A stretch of DNA of 64,000 bases from positions 136,476 through 200,475 of the forward strand of contig NZ_LKEG01000043.1 in NCBI RefSeq assembly GCF_001645105.1. Reading direction: 5' to 3'. Below are positions 27,026 to 36,337 of the stretch, piece after piece. The stretch is from Pseudomonas marginalis (GTDB taxonomy: Bacteria; Pseudomonadota; Gammaproteobacteria; Pseudomonadales; Pseudomonadaceae). The first letter of the stretch is position 1. Each line of letters opens with the position of its first letter. A model generated the notes under the pieces. It was not told the DNA's origin. It did not search any database and saw only the letters and a program-made list of their open reading frames with translations. Position numbers and translations under genes: made by a program.

Positions 27026-27706
27026 GCCCGCAGACAGCCGCAGGCCATTGAAATCGAGTATCTCAATCGCGCCGTAACTGAGCTCAATGACGCCCTGTTG
27101 CTCCAGCGTCTTGAGCAGACTGTTAATGGTCTGGCGCGACAGGCCCAGCATTGCCGCAAGATCCTCCTGAGGCAGGTGCAGCACGCGGCGGGCCTGTTCT
27201 ATCTCCCCGTAGCCTTCAGCGATCATCAGCAGCCGATGGGCCAGCCGCGCCGACGCGGGCATCAGGCTCATCTGCTCGATATTGATCAATGACAGGCGCA
27301 GTTTGTGGCTCATCAACAGGGCTACATCGCGCCAATACGACGGATGCCGCTCCAGGATGCCGAGCATTGCCGCCTGCGGCACCTGCAGTAATGTGCATGG
27401 CCCCATGGCAAGGGCATCATGGGTACGCGGCAGGCCATCGAACAGGCAGATTTCGCCGAACCAGTAAGGCGTCTCAACCAGGCTCAATACCGCTTCCTTG
27501 CCCTGGGCATTCACTGCACTGATACGCACCCCACCTTCCAGCACTGCATACACACCGCACGGGGGATCACCGCGCTTGAACAGCAACTGTCCTGCCGTCA
27601 GCGAGCGTGGCCGGGCCGCTGCCAGCAAGCTACGCTGCAAGTCTGAAGGCAGATGACGGAACCAGTGGCCACAGCCCAGCCGGGCGTGCCATTTGTCTGC
27701 GTCCAT
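27020..27706 (-). CDS. Crp/Fnr-family transcriptional regulator
   Basis: A 228-residue protein with a cyclic-nucleotide-type sensory domain (LTAGQLLFKRGDPPCGVYAVLEGGVRIS, about 35-130) and a Crp HTH (LPQEDLAAMLGLSRQTINSLLKTLEQQGVIEL). No N-terminal Cys cluster for an Fe-S centre, so it is not Fnr/Anr. Divergent from the Mpo1-like gene across 83 bp. Ligand unknown. Confidence 0.88.
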   Translation of the reverse strand: MDADKWHARLGCGHWFRHLPSDLQRSLLAAARPRSLTAGQLLFKRGDPPCGVYAVLEGGVRISAVNAQGKEAVLSLVETPYWFGEICLFDGLPRTHDALAMGPCTLLQVPQAAMLGILERHPSYWRDVALLMSHKLRLSLINIEQMSLMPASARLAHRLLMIAEGYGEIEQARRVLHLPQEDLAAMLGLSRQTINSLLKTLEQQGVIELSYGAIEILDFNGLRLSAGL

Positions 27707-27789
27707 GTGAACTCCGAAGATTGTCGCCCAGCTGACAGTTCGCCACAGGCTGACAGGGCATGATCAAACATCCTACAGGAGGAATAACA

Positions 27790-28317
27790 ATGAAAAGCCT
27801 CGTCGACCATCTCAGTCAATACGCCGCCTACCATCGCGACCCGCGCAATATCGCCAGCCACTTTATCGGCATCCCGTTGATTGTGGTGGCAGTTGCCGTG
27901 CTGCTGTCGCGCCCCGAATGGGCCGTGGGCAGCCTGTGGATGTCCCCCGCCGTGATTGTCGCGCTGTTGTCGGCGTGGTTTTACCTGCGCCTGGAGCTGG
28001 CTCTGGGTGTGCTTATGACGGTGCTGATGGGCCTGTCGGTGTGGGCCGGGCATGTGCTGGCGGCGCAAAGCACGCTGGTGTGGCTCAGCAGCGGCGTGGG
28101 GATGTTTGTGGTGGGCTGGGTGATCCAGTTTGTCGGCCACTATTACGAAGGCCGCAAGCCCGCGTTTGTGGATGACGTGTCGGGACTGATTGTGGGGCCG
28201 TTGTTTGTGGTGGCAGAGTTGGCGTTTCTGCTGGGGTTGCGCCAGGGGCTCAAGCAGCAGATTGAAGAGCGGTCGGGGCCGGTAATTCGTCGTGATCTAA
28301 AGCCTAGCGAAGTCTGA
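27790..28317 (+). CDS. Mpo1-like (DUF962) membrane protein
   Basis: A 175-residue protein with four or more membrane segments. YAAYHRDPRNIASHFIGIPLIVVAV and IQFVGHYYEGRKPAFVDDV carry the conserved histidines of the DUF962 family, whose yeast member Mpo1 is an iron-dependent dioxygenase in 2-hydroxy fatty-acid breakdown. The start is ATG 27790, after AGGAGGAATAAC, an excellent ribosome site. A role in fatty-acid alpha-oxidation is inferred from the family only. Confidence 0.82.
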   Translation: MKSLVDHLSQYAAYHRDPRNIASHFIGIPLIVVAVAVLLSRPEWAVGSLWMSPAVIVALLSAWFYLRLELALGVLMTVLMGLSVWAGHVLAAQSTLVWLSSGVGMFVVGWVIQFVGHYYEGRKPAFVDDVSGLIVGPLFVVAELAFLLGLRQGLKQQIEERSGPVIRRDLKPSEV

Positions 28318-28346
28318 TGTGGGAGGGGGCTTGCCCCCTCCCACAT
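28317..28346. repeat. Single REP hairpin
   Basis: ATGTGGGAGGGGGC TT GCCCCCTCCCACAT is a perfect hairpin immediately after the Mpo1-like stop; probable 3' hairpin for the convergent transcripts. Confidence 0.88.
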
Positions 28347-28383
28347 TCAGATCCCATTCCCCGATGGAATATTGGGTGGGCTT

Positions 28384-29364
28384 TTAAGCTTTTTGCCAGA
28401 CCTTGGGCTTGAAGAACAGGGTCTCGCCACGGGCCAAACCGGTCAGGCTGTCGTGGTCCTTCACCACTTCAGCTTCGATCAGCTCGCTCTGGCCTTCCAC
28501 CTTCAACGTCACACGGGTTGTCGCGCCGAGCGGGCGAATATCCCGCACTTCAGCGGCGTGGTGATCCTCCAGCTCATGACGCGACAGCGACACTTCGTGT
28601 GGACGGAACAGCACGTGCTGGTCTTCACCCAGGTGCAGGCGGTTCGAATCACCCAGGAAGTGATAGACGAAATCGCTGGCCGGGTTTTCGTAGACGTCAC
28701 CCGGTGAACCGATCTGCTCGATCACGCCCTTGTTCATCACCACGATGCGGTCGGCGACTTCCATGGCCTCTTCCTGGTCGTGGGTCACGAACACCGAGGT
28801 CAGGTTGATGTCTTCGTGCAGGCGCGCCAGCCAGCGGCGCAGTTCTTTACGCACCTTGGCGTCGAGGGCGCCGAAGGGCTCGTCCAGCAGCAACACTTTC
28901 GGTTCCACCGCCAGGGCACGGGCCAGGGCGATACGCTGGCGCTGGCCACCGGAGAGTTGCTCCGGGTAGCGATCGGACAGCCAGTCCAGTTGCACCATGT
29001 TCAGCAGCTCATGCACTTTGACCGCGATCTGGCTTTCATTCGGGCGCTGGTTTTTCGGTTTCATGCGCAGGCCGAACGCCACGTTGTCGAACACCGTCAT
29101 GTGGCGGAACAACGCATAGTGCTGGAACACGAAGCCGACGTTGCGATCACGCACATCGTGGCCCGACACGTCTTCACCGTGGAACACGATGCTGCCGTCA
29201 TCCGGGGTTTCCAAACCGGCGATGATGCGCAGCAAGGTGGTCTTGCCGCAGCCGGACGGGCCGAGCAAGGCCACCAACTCGCCACTCTGGATGTCCAGAT
29301 TGATGCTGTTAAGGGCCTTGAAGGCGTTGAAGTTCTTGCTGACATTACGGACTTCGATCGACAT
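28384..29364 (-). CDS. cysA: Sulfate ABC transporter ATP-binding protein CysA
   Basis: A 326-residue ATPase of the sulfate/thiosulfate importer. Walker A GPSGCGKTT, signature LSGGQRQR, Walker B VLLLDEPFGALD and VTHDQEEAMEVADR are intact, and a C-terminal TOBE-like domain (VLFRPHEVSL) follows. Last gene of oscA-sbp-cysT-cysW-cysA, 3 bp after cysW. Confidence 0.93.
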   Translation of the reverse strand: MSIEVRNVSKNFNAFKALNSINLDIQSGELVALLGPSGCGKTTLLRIIAGLETPDDGSIVFHGEDVSGHDVRDRNVGFVFQHYALFRHMTVFDNVAFGLRMKPKNQRPNESQIAVKVHELLNMVQLDWLSDRYPEQLSGGQRQRIALARALAVEPKVLLLDEPFGALDAKVRKELRRWLARLHEDINLTSVFVTHDQEEAMEVADRIVVMNKGVIEQIGSPGDVYENPASDFVYHFLGDSNRLHLGEDQHVLFRPHEVSLSRHELEDHHAAEVRDIRPLGATTRVTLKVEGQSELIEAEVVKDHDSLTGLARGETLFFKPKVWQKA

Positions 29365-29367
29365 GAC

Positions 29368-30240
29368 TTATTCCTCAGCCGCACCGGCGCGCAGGCGGTT
29401 AATACGGTTCTCGCTCCACTGCTTGAGCAGCAGGATGAAGAGCGCCAGGATCAGCAGCAGACTCGCCACCGCAAACGCGGCAACGTGGTTGTATTCGTTG
29501 TAGAGAATCTCGACGTGCAGCGGCAGGGTGTTGGTCACGCCGCGAATGTGGCCGGACACCACCGACACCGCGCCGAACTCACCCATCGCCCGTGCGGTAC
29601 ACAGCACCACGCCGTAGATGAGGCCCCATTTGATGTTCGGCACGGTGACATGCCAGAACATCTGCCAGCCATTGGCACCGAGCAGGCGCGCGGCCTCTTC
29701 TTCCTGGGTGCCCTGCTCCTGCATCAGCGGGATCAGTTCACGGGCCACGAAGGGCACGGTGACGAAGATGGTCGCCAGCACGATGCCAGGCAAGGCGAAC
29801 ACGATCTGGATGTCGTGCTCCTGCAGCCAAGGGCCAAAGAAGCCCTGGGCGCCGAACATCAGCACGTAGACCAAACCGGCGATGACCGGCGACACCGAGA
29901 ACGGCAGGTCGATCAGCGTCACCAGGATGCTCTTGCCACGGAACGAGTACTTACTCACGCACCACGCGGCGCTGACGCCGAACACCAGGTTGAGCGGCAC
30001 CGAAATCACCACGGCGATCACCGTGAGTTTCAGCGCCGACAGCGCGTCCGGCTCAAGGATCGCGGTGAAGAACGCACCGAGGCCGTTTTTCAGGCCCTGG
30101 GTCACCACGATCAACAGCGGCAACAGCAGGAACAGTGCGAACACCAGCCAGCCAAGGCCGATCAGGATGCGTCGGGACGCAGCACTGCCACGGCGGGCGG
30201 CGTTGGCCGAGGACGCGGCGGAAATAGACGATTGGGACAT
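29368..30240 (-). CDS. cysW: Sulfate ABC transporter permease CysW
   Basis: A 290-residue inner-membrane permease with about six membrane segments; the coupling loop EEEAARLLGANGWQMFWHVTVP contacts CysA. Forms a heterodimer with CysT. 13 bp after the cysT stop. Confidence 0.92.
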   Translation of the reverse strand: MSQSSISAASSANAARRGSAASRRILIGLGWLVFALFLLLPLLIVVTQGLKNGLGAFFTAILEPDALSALKLTVIAVVISVPLNLVFGVSAAWCVSKYSFRGKSILVTLIDLPFSVSPVIAGLVYVLMFGAQGFFGPWLQEHDIQIVFALPGIVLATIFVTVPFVARELIPLMQEQGTQEEEAARLLGANGWQMFWHVTVPNIKWGLIYGVVLCTARAMGEFGAVSVVSGHIRGVTNTLPLHVEILYNEYNHVAAFAVASLLLILALFILLLKQWSENRINRLRAGAAEE

Positions 30241-30253
30241 GTTCCGCGCCTCC

Positions 30254-31072
30254 TTATGGACGTTCGATGCGCCGCTGCAACAAGTTGATCAGCAGCAGCA
30301 GGACAAAGGAAACCACCAGCATCAGCACGCCGATGGAGGTGGCGCCGCGGTAGTCGTATTGGTCGAGTTTGACCATGATCAGCAACGGCAGGATCTCGGT
30401 TTTCATCGGCATGTTGCCGGCGATGAAGATCACCGAACCGTACTCACCGACGCCACGGGCAAACGCCAGGGCGAAACCGGTCAACCAGGCCGGCAGCAAC
30501 GCAGGCACCAGGATGTAGCGGAACACCTGCAACGGCTTGGCACCCAGGCAGGCGGCGGCTTCTTCGACTTCCCGGGGAATATCGGCTAACACCGGCTGCA
30601 CCGTGCGCACCACGAACGGCAGGGTGACGAAGGTCAGCGCCAGGGTGATGCCCAGCGGCGTGTAGGCGATCTTGAAGCCCAGGTCCGCGGCGAACTGGCC
30701 GACCAGGCCGTTAGGCGTGTACAGCGCCGTCAGGGCGATACCGGCGACGGCGGTGGGCAGGGCGAAGGGCAGGTCGATCATCGCATCGATGATCTTGCGA
30801 CCGGGGAAGGTGTAGCGCACCAGCACCCAGGCCAGCAGTGTGCCGATCACGCCGTTGATCAACGCGGCGTACAGCGCCGTGCTGAAGCTCAGTTGCAACG
30901 CCGCCAGCACACGCGGTGCGGAGATGATGTTCCAGAACTGATCCCAGGTGAGTTGAGCGGCGTGTACAAACATCGCCGCGAGGGGGATGAGTACGATCAG
31001 GCTGAGGTACACCACGGTGTAGCCCAGCGTCAGCCCGAAGCCGGGTATGACGGGGGAGATACGACGCGACAT
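30254..31072 (-). CDS. cysT: Sulfate ABC transporter permease CysT (CysU)
   Basis: A 272-residue permease with the coupling loop EVEEAAACLGAKPLQVFRYILVP and six membrane segments. It starts 243 bp after sbp, the gap being filled by a REPIN, so expression of the membrane subunits may be lower than that of the binding protein. Confidence 0.92.
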   Translation of the reverse strand: MSRRISPVIPGFGLTLGYTVVYLSLIVLIPLAAMFVHAAQLTWDQFWNIISAPRVLAALQLSFSTALYAALINGVIGTLLAWVLVRYTFPGRKIIDAMIDLPFALPTAVAGIALTALYTPNGLVGQFAADLGFKIAYTPLGITLALTFVTLPFVVRTVQPVLADIPREVEEAAACLGAKPLQVFRYILVPALLPAWLTGFALAFARGVGEYGSVIFIAGNMPMKTEILPLLIMVKLDQYDYRGATSIGVLMLVVSFVLLLLINLLQRRIERP

Positions 31073-31132
31073 AAGAGTCCTTGGTTAAAGGGTAGAAACC
31101 ACTGTAGGAGCGCGCCGTAAATGTAGAGGTAA

Positions 31133-31275
31133 CTTACTGTGGCGAGGGAGCTTGCTCCCGCTGGGCTGCGAAGCAGCCCCAAAATCAGACAACCGAGTTG
31201 CACCAGGTGCAACGCGGATACCGGTTTGGGAGCGCTTCGCGCTCCAGCGGGAGCAAGCTCCCTCGCCACAGTAAG
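31133..31275. repeat. REPIN between sbp and cysT
   Basis: CTTACTGTGGCGAGGGAGCT (31133) pairs with its complement ending at 31275. A weaker outer pair (CTGTAGGAGC near 31102, GCTCCTACAG near 31296) belongs to another REP type. It lies inside an operon, a position known to damp downstream expression and protect upstream mRNA. Confidence 0.85.
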
Positions 31276-31315
31276 GGCCTCTCCACAGAAAGTGGGCTCC
31301 TACAGGTACTTTGGT

Positions 31316-32326
31316 TTACTGCGCGGTGTAGATCTGGTCGAACACGCCACCGTCGTTAAAGAATTTCGGTTGGGCAGTTTTCCAGCCGCCGAAGTCTTTG
31401 TCGATAGTCACCAAGTCCAGTTTCGGGAACTGCTGGGCGTATTTGGCGGCCACTTTTGCATCGCGTGGCCGGTAGAAGTTCTTCGCCGCAATCTCCTGGC
31501 CAGCCGGGCTGTACAGGTGTTTCAGGTATTCGGTGGCGATCTCGGTGTTGCCTTTTTTCTCGGCGTTCTTGTCGACCACGGCCACCGGAGGCTCGGCGAG
31601 GATCGACAGGGAAGGCACGACGATATCGAACTTGTCGGCGCCGCCGTCCTCTTTCAGGGCCAGGAACGCTTCGTTCTCCCAAGCCAGCAACACGTCACCC
31701 TGACCGTTGTTGACGAAGGTGATGGTCGAACCGCGAGCACCGGTGTCCAGCACAGGAACATGCTTGAACAGCTCTTTCACGTATTCCTGGGCCTTGGCTT
31801 CGCTGCCACCGGTTTTCAGGCCATAAGCCCAGGCGGCGAGGAAGTTCCAGCGGGCGCCGCCGGAGGTTTTCGGGTTCGGGGTGATCACCGACACGTCTTT
31901 CTTGATCAGGTCGCCCCAATCCTTGATGCCTTTAGGGTTGCCCTTGCGCACCAGGAACACGATGGTCGAGGTGTACGGGGTGCTCGCATCCGGCAGGCGG
32001 GTCTGCCAGTTTTCCGGCAGGGTCTTGCCCAGCTTGGCGATTTCGTCGATGTCACCGGCCAGGGCCAGGGTGACCACGTCGGCGCGCAGGCCGTCGATCA
32101 CGGCACGGCCTTGTTTGCCCGAACCGCCGTGGGATTGCTGGATCTTGACGTTGTCGCCCGGGTGAGACTGTTTCCAGAAGCTGGTGAACTCAGCGTTGTA
32201 GTCCTGGTACAGCTCACGGGTAGGGTCGTACGAGACGTTGAGCAACTCGTAGTCCTTGGCAACCGCGGAACCTGCAAACACGGCGCTGGCCAGGGCGGCC
32301 AGGGCATAACGGCGAATCGACGACAT
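31316..32326 (-). CDS. sbp: Periplasmic sulfate-binding protein
   Basis: A 336-residue binding protein with signal peptide (MSSIRRYALAALASAVFAGSAVAKD). NVSYDPTRELYQDYN, SHGGSGKQGRAVIDGLRADVVTLAL and NPKTSGGARWNFLAAW are the sulfate-binding signatures. It precedes the cysTWA genes, as in other Pseudomonas. Confidence 0.93.
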   Translation of the reverse strand: MSSIRRYALAALASAVFAGSAVAKDYELLNVSYDPTRELYQDYNAEFTSFWKQSHPGDNVKIQQSHGGSGKQGRAVIDGLRADVVTLALAGDIDEIAKLGKTLPENWQTRLPDASTPYTSTIVFLVRKGNPKGIKDWGDLIKKDVSVITPNPKTSGGARWNFLAAWAYGLKTGGSEAKAQEYVKELFKHVPVLDTGARGSTITFVNNGQGDVLLAWENEAFLALKEDGGADKFDIVVPSLSILAEPPVAVVDKNAEKKGNTEIATEYLKHLYSPAGQEIAAKNFYRPRDAKVAAKYAQQFPKLDLVTIDKDFGGWKTAQPKFFNDGGVFDQIYTAQ

Positions 32327-32400
32327 AGGAGCTCCTGAAATTCTGGGGTGTTGGCTTTTTCTTATAGTTGCGGGTCTAGCATGCGAATCGCCGTTCTTGC

Positions 32401-32583
32401 TTAGCTCGGTTTGTTACCCGGATTCTGCAAACGGAATTTCTCTTTGCGTTCAATCTGAACCACTTGGGCGTTGTGCACCGTGATTTCCACCGCGCCAAAC
32501 CGCAGATCGCGCAGGGCGCTCTGGATCTCACGCAAAATGGCTGCTTCGTCCTGGCCGTCGACGCTACGTAGAGATGCGCTCAT
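32401..32583 (-). CDS. oscA: OscA, sulfur-starvation small protein (DUF2292)
   Basis: A 60-residue YezD/OscA-type protein (REIQSALRDLRFGAVEITVHNAQVVQIERKEKFR). OscA was described in P. corrugata as needed for organosulfur use under chromate stress and lies before sbp there as here, which supports the name. Start at ATG 32583 after AGGAGCGAG. First gene of the sulfate operon; its promoter region holds a 25-bp palindrome. Confidence 0.88.
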   Translation of the reverse strand: MSASLRSVDGQDEAAILREIQSALRDLRFGAVEITVHNAQVVQIERKEKFRLQNPGNKPS

Positions 32584-32663
32584 GGTCTCGCTCCTGAAAT
32601 GAATAGTGCCTCGCAGTGGCGGCACTGCTTGCGGCGTGAGGGCGATAGTAGATAAGCGCGGAT

Positions 32664-32688
32664 ATTCTTAAAAATACTATTTAAGAAT
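32664..32688. promoter_or_regulatory. Palindromic operator candidate upstream of oscA
   Basis: ATTCTTAAA (32664-32672) and TTTAAGAAT (32680-32688) are perfect inverted arms with a 7-bp centre, in an AT-rich promoter stretch about 80 bp before the oscA start. A CysB site is a natural guess for a sulfur operon, but the assignment is inference. Confidence 0.5.
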
Positions 32689-32779
32689 GTTTATATAACC
32701 AGAAAGAATTTTCTGATGGGACGCGAGGTTGCGCGCGGGTTCTGTGCCAGAACGCAAAAATAAAGTCTTGAGCAGATTC

Positions 32780-32874
32780 AAATGTGAGAGGGGGCTTGCC
32801 CCCGATGGCGGTAGGTCAGTCAAGAATTTCTAACCTGATACACCGCTATCGGGGGCAAGCCCCCTCCCACATTT
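32780..32874. repeat. REPIN
   Basis: AATGTGAGAGGGGGCTTGCCCCCGAT and ATCGGGGGCAAGCCCCCTCCCACATT; left arm with one change. Lies just beyond the cyclic-di-GMP gene stop. Confidence 0.88.
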
Positions 32875-32884
32875 TGACTGCATT

Positions 32885-34798
32885 TCAAGGCCTGATTACG
32901 GGGGCCCGTGACCAATCGATTTCCTGCGCCGGCATCGGTTTCCCAAACCAATACCCCTGCCCCATGTCGCACTGCTGGTCGAGCAGGAAGCGCGCCTGTT
33001 CCTCCTGCTCGATCCCCTCGGCATGCACCTGCATGCCCATGCTTTTCGCCAGGGCGATCACCACGCGCACGATCGCCGCGTCATCCTCATCCCACGGCAA
33101 CCCGGCGACGAAGCCCTGGTCGATCTTGAGCTTCTGCACCGGCAGGCGCTTGAGGCGCAACAGCGACGAATAACCGGTACCAAAATCATCGATGGCCAGG
33201 CGCAAGCCCAGCTCGCGCAAGCGGTGCAGTTGCTCCAAGGCCACTTCAGGGTCGTCCATCACGGCGCTTTCGGTGACTTCCAGCTCGAGGAAAGCCGGGT
33301 CCAGGCCGGTGTCGTGCAGCACTTGGGCAACCTGTTCATACAGCTCGCGCCGGGCAAACAGGCGGCTGGACACGTTGATCGCGATAAAACTCAACGGCGC
33401 CCCCTGCGCCAACCAATCGCACATCTGCCGGCAAGCCTGGTCCATCACCCAGGCATCGATATCGGCAATCAGCCCGGTGCGCTCGGCAATCGGGATAAAT
33501 TCCCCAGGCGGCAGCAGGCCACGCGCCGGGTGCTGCCAGCGCACCAGCGCTTCGACGCCAATCAGGCGGCTACCATTGAGGTCGTGTACCGGCTGGTAGT
33601 AGACGCGCAGCTCTTTCTGCTCAAGGGCACGGCGCAGCTCGCTGGCGATTTCCACGCGGTTTTGCGCGTGGGCGGTGAGTTCTTCGGTGTACAGCGCATA
33701 GCCCTCACGGCCGGTGCTCTTGGCCTTGAACAGCGCGGAATCGGCGTTGCGCAGCAGTTGTTCAGCGCTCAACGCGTCATTGGGGAACAGGCTGATGCCA
33801 ATACTGGCGCTGATAAACAGCTGATGGCCGTCGAAGAGGAACGGTTGTTTCATCGCCTCCAGCATGCGTTGCGCCAAGCTGGCCGCTTGCGCCACCTGTG
33901 GACAACTTTCCGCCAGCACGGCGAACTCATCCCCACCCAGGCGCGCCAGGGTCACGCCGGGGCCGAACAGTGCCTTGAGCCGTTCGCCCACCAGCTTGAG
34001 CAACTGGTCGCCGACGTTATGGCCCAGGCTGTCGTTGATGATCTTGAAGTGGTCCAGATCGAGCAACAGCAGGGCGCAGCCGCGCTTGTGGACTTGCGCC
34101 GACGCCAGCGCCTGCTGGGCGCGATCGGTAAACAGCAGGCGATTGGGCAGGTCGGTCAGCGGATCATGGTGAGCGAGGTGGGCCAACTCGTGTTCGGAAT
34201 CCTTGATCGCGCTGATATCGGAAAACACTGCCACGTAGTGGCTGACCTGGCCCAGGTCATCGTGGATTACACGGATGGTTTGCCACTGTGGATAAATCTC
34301 GCCGCTTTTGCGTCGGTTCCAGATTTCACCGCTCCATTCGCCACAGCGCTCCAGGCTCTGGAACATCTGCTGGTAGAAATTCGACGAATGGCGACCGGAC
34401 TTGAACAGGCTGGGCTGGCGACCCATGACGTCTTCACGGCTGTAACCGGTGATTTCCATAAAGGCCCGATTGACGTGCACGATCAGCCCTTGAGCGTCAG
34501 TGACCAACACGCCTTCGCGGGTGCAATCGAACACGGCCGCGGCCTGGCGCAGGCGTTCACGGTTTTCCTTCAGGGGTTGCTGCTGCTGGTTGGCACGGGC
34601 AAACCTGGCGCAGATCAAGTAAATCACCAAGGCACTGAGTGCCACCCACACATAGCCACGCACCTGCAGCCAGTGGTTCAACGCACTCGGGTTATCGAGA
34701 AACTCGATCAATAAACGCTCAGTCAGGCTTATCCACGTAATCGAAACCAGCAGATATACCAGCCCCGCACACCGGGCACCTCGGTATGAAAACAGCAT
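32885..34798 (-). CDS. Membrane PAS-GGDEF-EAL cyclic-di-GMP protein
   Basis: A 637-residue signalling protein. Two N-terminal membrane segments (YLLVSITWISL, VWVALSALVIYLICA) are followed by a PAS domain (FDCTREGVLVTDAQGLIVHVNRAFMEITGYS), a GGDEF domain with the active signature GGDEF (about 291) and an EAL domain starting GVEALVRW (about 415) with intact metal residues such as DDFGTGYSSL. Both cyclase and phosphodiesterase activities look possible. I start at ATG 34798, which has AAGGAT upstream; the frame extends 26 codons further with no ribosome site. Confidence 0.88.
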   Translation of the reverse strand: MLFSYRGARCAGLVYLLVSITWISLTERLLIEFLDNPSALNHWLQVRGYVWVALSALVIYLICARFARANQQQQPLKENRERLRQAAAVFDCTREGVLVTDAQGLIVHVNRAFMEITGYSREDVMGRQPSLFKSGRHSSNFYQQMFQSLERCGEWSGEIWNRRKSGEIYPQWQTIRVIHDDLGQVSHYVAVFSDISAIKDSEHELAHLAHHDPLTDLPNRLLFTDRAQQALASAQVHKRGCALLLLDLDHFKIINDSLGHNVGDQLLKLVGERLKALFGPGVTLARLGGDEFAVLAESCPQVAQAASLAQRMLEAMKQPFLFDGHQLFISASIGISLFPNDALSAEQLLRNADSALFKAKSTGREGYALYTEELTAHAQNRVEIASELRRALEQKELRVYYQPVHDLNGSRLIGVEALVRWQHPARGLLPPGEFIPIAERTGLIADIDAWVMDQACRQMCDWLAQGAPLSFIAINVSSRLFARRELYEQVAQVLHDTGLDPAFLELEVTESAVMDDPEVALEQLHRLRELGLRLAIDDFGTGYSSLLRLKRLPVQKLKIDQGFVAGLPWDEDDAAIVRVVIALAKSMGMQVHAEGIEQEEQARFLLDQQCDMGQGYWFGKPMPAQEIDWSRAPVIRP

Positions 34799-34964
34799 AT
34801 GGTCAGTAATCCTTACCAAAAAAACATAATCGCCCCACAAAGGCTGCGGATTATAGAATAAGAAACATCCAGTCACTCCTATCTGAAAGGGCGGCTGGTT
34901 TTCTCTGTAGGCTTAGTGATAATGCGTGAGCTGTTTTTTTCTTTATCTGAGGGCCATACAGCCT

Positions 34965-36149
34965 ATGTGGTACAACGGTTTTCTTGACTTGTCAGCCTGG
35001 CAATTGGTGGCAGTCACTCTGTTGATGACCCACGTGACCATCATTGCGGTCACGGTCTATCTGCACCGCTATTCAGCCCATCGCTCCCTGGAGCTCAATG
35101 CAGGCCTGAAACACTTCTTCCGCTTCTGGCTGTGGCTGACCACGGCGCAGAACACCCGCGAGTGGACGGCCATCCACCGCAAGCACCACGCCAAGTGCGA
35201 AACCGTCGACGACCCGCACAGCCCGGTCATCAAGGGCCTGTCCACCGTGCTGCGCACAGGTGCCGAGCTCTACCGCGCCGAGGCCGAAAACCCGGAGACC
35301 CTGCGTATCTACGGCAAGAACTGCCCGGATGACTGGATCGAACGCAAGCTCTACACCCCCTACCCGCTACTCGGCGTGGCGATCATGGGCGTGATCGACC
35401 TGCTGTTGTTCGGCACCATCGGCATCACGATCTGGGCGATCCAGATGATGTGGATCCCGTTCTGGGCCGCCGGTGTGATCAATGGCCTGGGCCATGCCGT
35501 GGGCTATCGCAACTTCGAATGCCGTGATGCGGCGACCAACCTGGTGCCGTGGGGCATCATCGTTGGGGGCGAAGAGCTGCATAACAACCACCACACCTAC
35601 CCCAACTCCGCCAAGCTGTCCGTGAAGAAATGGGAGTTCGACCTGGGTTGGGCGTGGATCAAGGTGTTCAGCTTCCTGCGCCTGGCCAAGGTGCAGCGCG
35701 TTGCGCCCATCGCCCACCGCGTGGAAGGCAAGGGCCACCTGGACATGGACACCGCCATGGCGATTCTCAACAACCGCTTCCAGATCATGGCCCAGTACCG
35801 CAAGTTGGTAATCGGACCGCTGGTCAAGCAGGAACTGGAAAAGGTCGATCACTCCGTTCGTCACCAATTCCACCGCGCCAAGCGCCTATTGTCGCGGGAA
35901 ACCAGCTTGCTGGACGACCGCCACCACCTGCGCATCCAGAGCATGCTGGAGCATAGCCAGGCCCTTAAAGTGATCTATGAAAAGCGCCTGGCGCTGCAAC
36001 AGATCTGGCTCAAGACCAGCTCCAATGGCCACGATATGCTCGCCGCCATCAAGGAATGGGTACACGAGGCCGAAGCCAGCGGCATCCAGTCCCTGCGGGA
36101 TTTTGCCCACCAATTGAAGACCTATTCACTGCGCCCTGCATCCATATGA
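34965..36149 (+). CDS. desA: Acyl-phospholipid delta-9 desaturase DesA
   Basis: A 394-residue membrane desaturase. Histidine boxes HRYSAH (about 35), HRKHH (about 70) and HNNHH (about 207) bind the di-iron centre. Length equals DesA of P. aeruginosa, which introduces double bonds into membrane phospholipid acyl chains under aerobic conditions. ATG 34965 is preceded by GAGGG; an upstream in-frame ATG at 34926 adds 13 unlikely residues. Divergent from the cyclic-di-GMP gene. Confidence 0.88.
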   Translation: MWYNGFLDLSAWQLVAVTLLMTHVTIIAVTVYLHRYSAHRSLELNAGLKHFFRFWLWLTTAQNTREWTAIHRKHHAKCETVDDPHSPVIKGLSTVLRTGAELYRAEAENPETLRIYGKNCPDDWIERKLYTPYPLLGVAIMGVIDLLLFGTIGITIWAIQMMWIPFWAAGVINGLGHAVGYRNFECRDAATNLVPWGIIVGGEELHNNHHTYPNSAKLSVKKWEFDLGWAWIKVFSFLRLAKVQRVAPIAHRVEGKGHLDMDTAMAILNNRFQIMAQYRKLVIGPLVKQELEKVDHSVRHQFHRAKRLLSRETSLLDDRHHLRIQSMLEHSQALKVIYEKRLALQQIWLKTSSNGHDMLAAIKEWVHEAEASGIQSLRDFAHQLKTYSLRPASI

Positions 36150-36337
36150 CAACAAGGCGGGAGGGCCTTCCCTCCCGCCCATCAGCTTTTTGGCGCCATT
36201 TCTCGGACACCGTCAATCGATCCTATTGACGGAACTTCACTGCAATTCGCCTCTCTCAATGAACACTTCGCCATCATGGTGGCCCCTTGTAGTGACCGCT
36301 GCTCCAGTTTGCGGCGCGCCCAGAGAGAGTTGTGCCG

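Noticed and set aside
28780..30288. 502-codon plus-strand frame opposite cysA and cysW
   Set aside because: Antisense shadow; the minus-strand frames carry intact ABC transporter motifs.
33023..34714. 563-codon plus-strand frame opposite the GGDEF-EAL gene
   Set aside because: Shadow with low-complexity composition; the opposite strand encodes clear GGDEF and EAL motifs.
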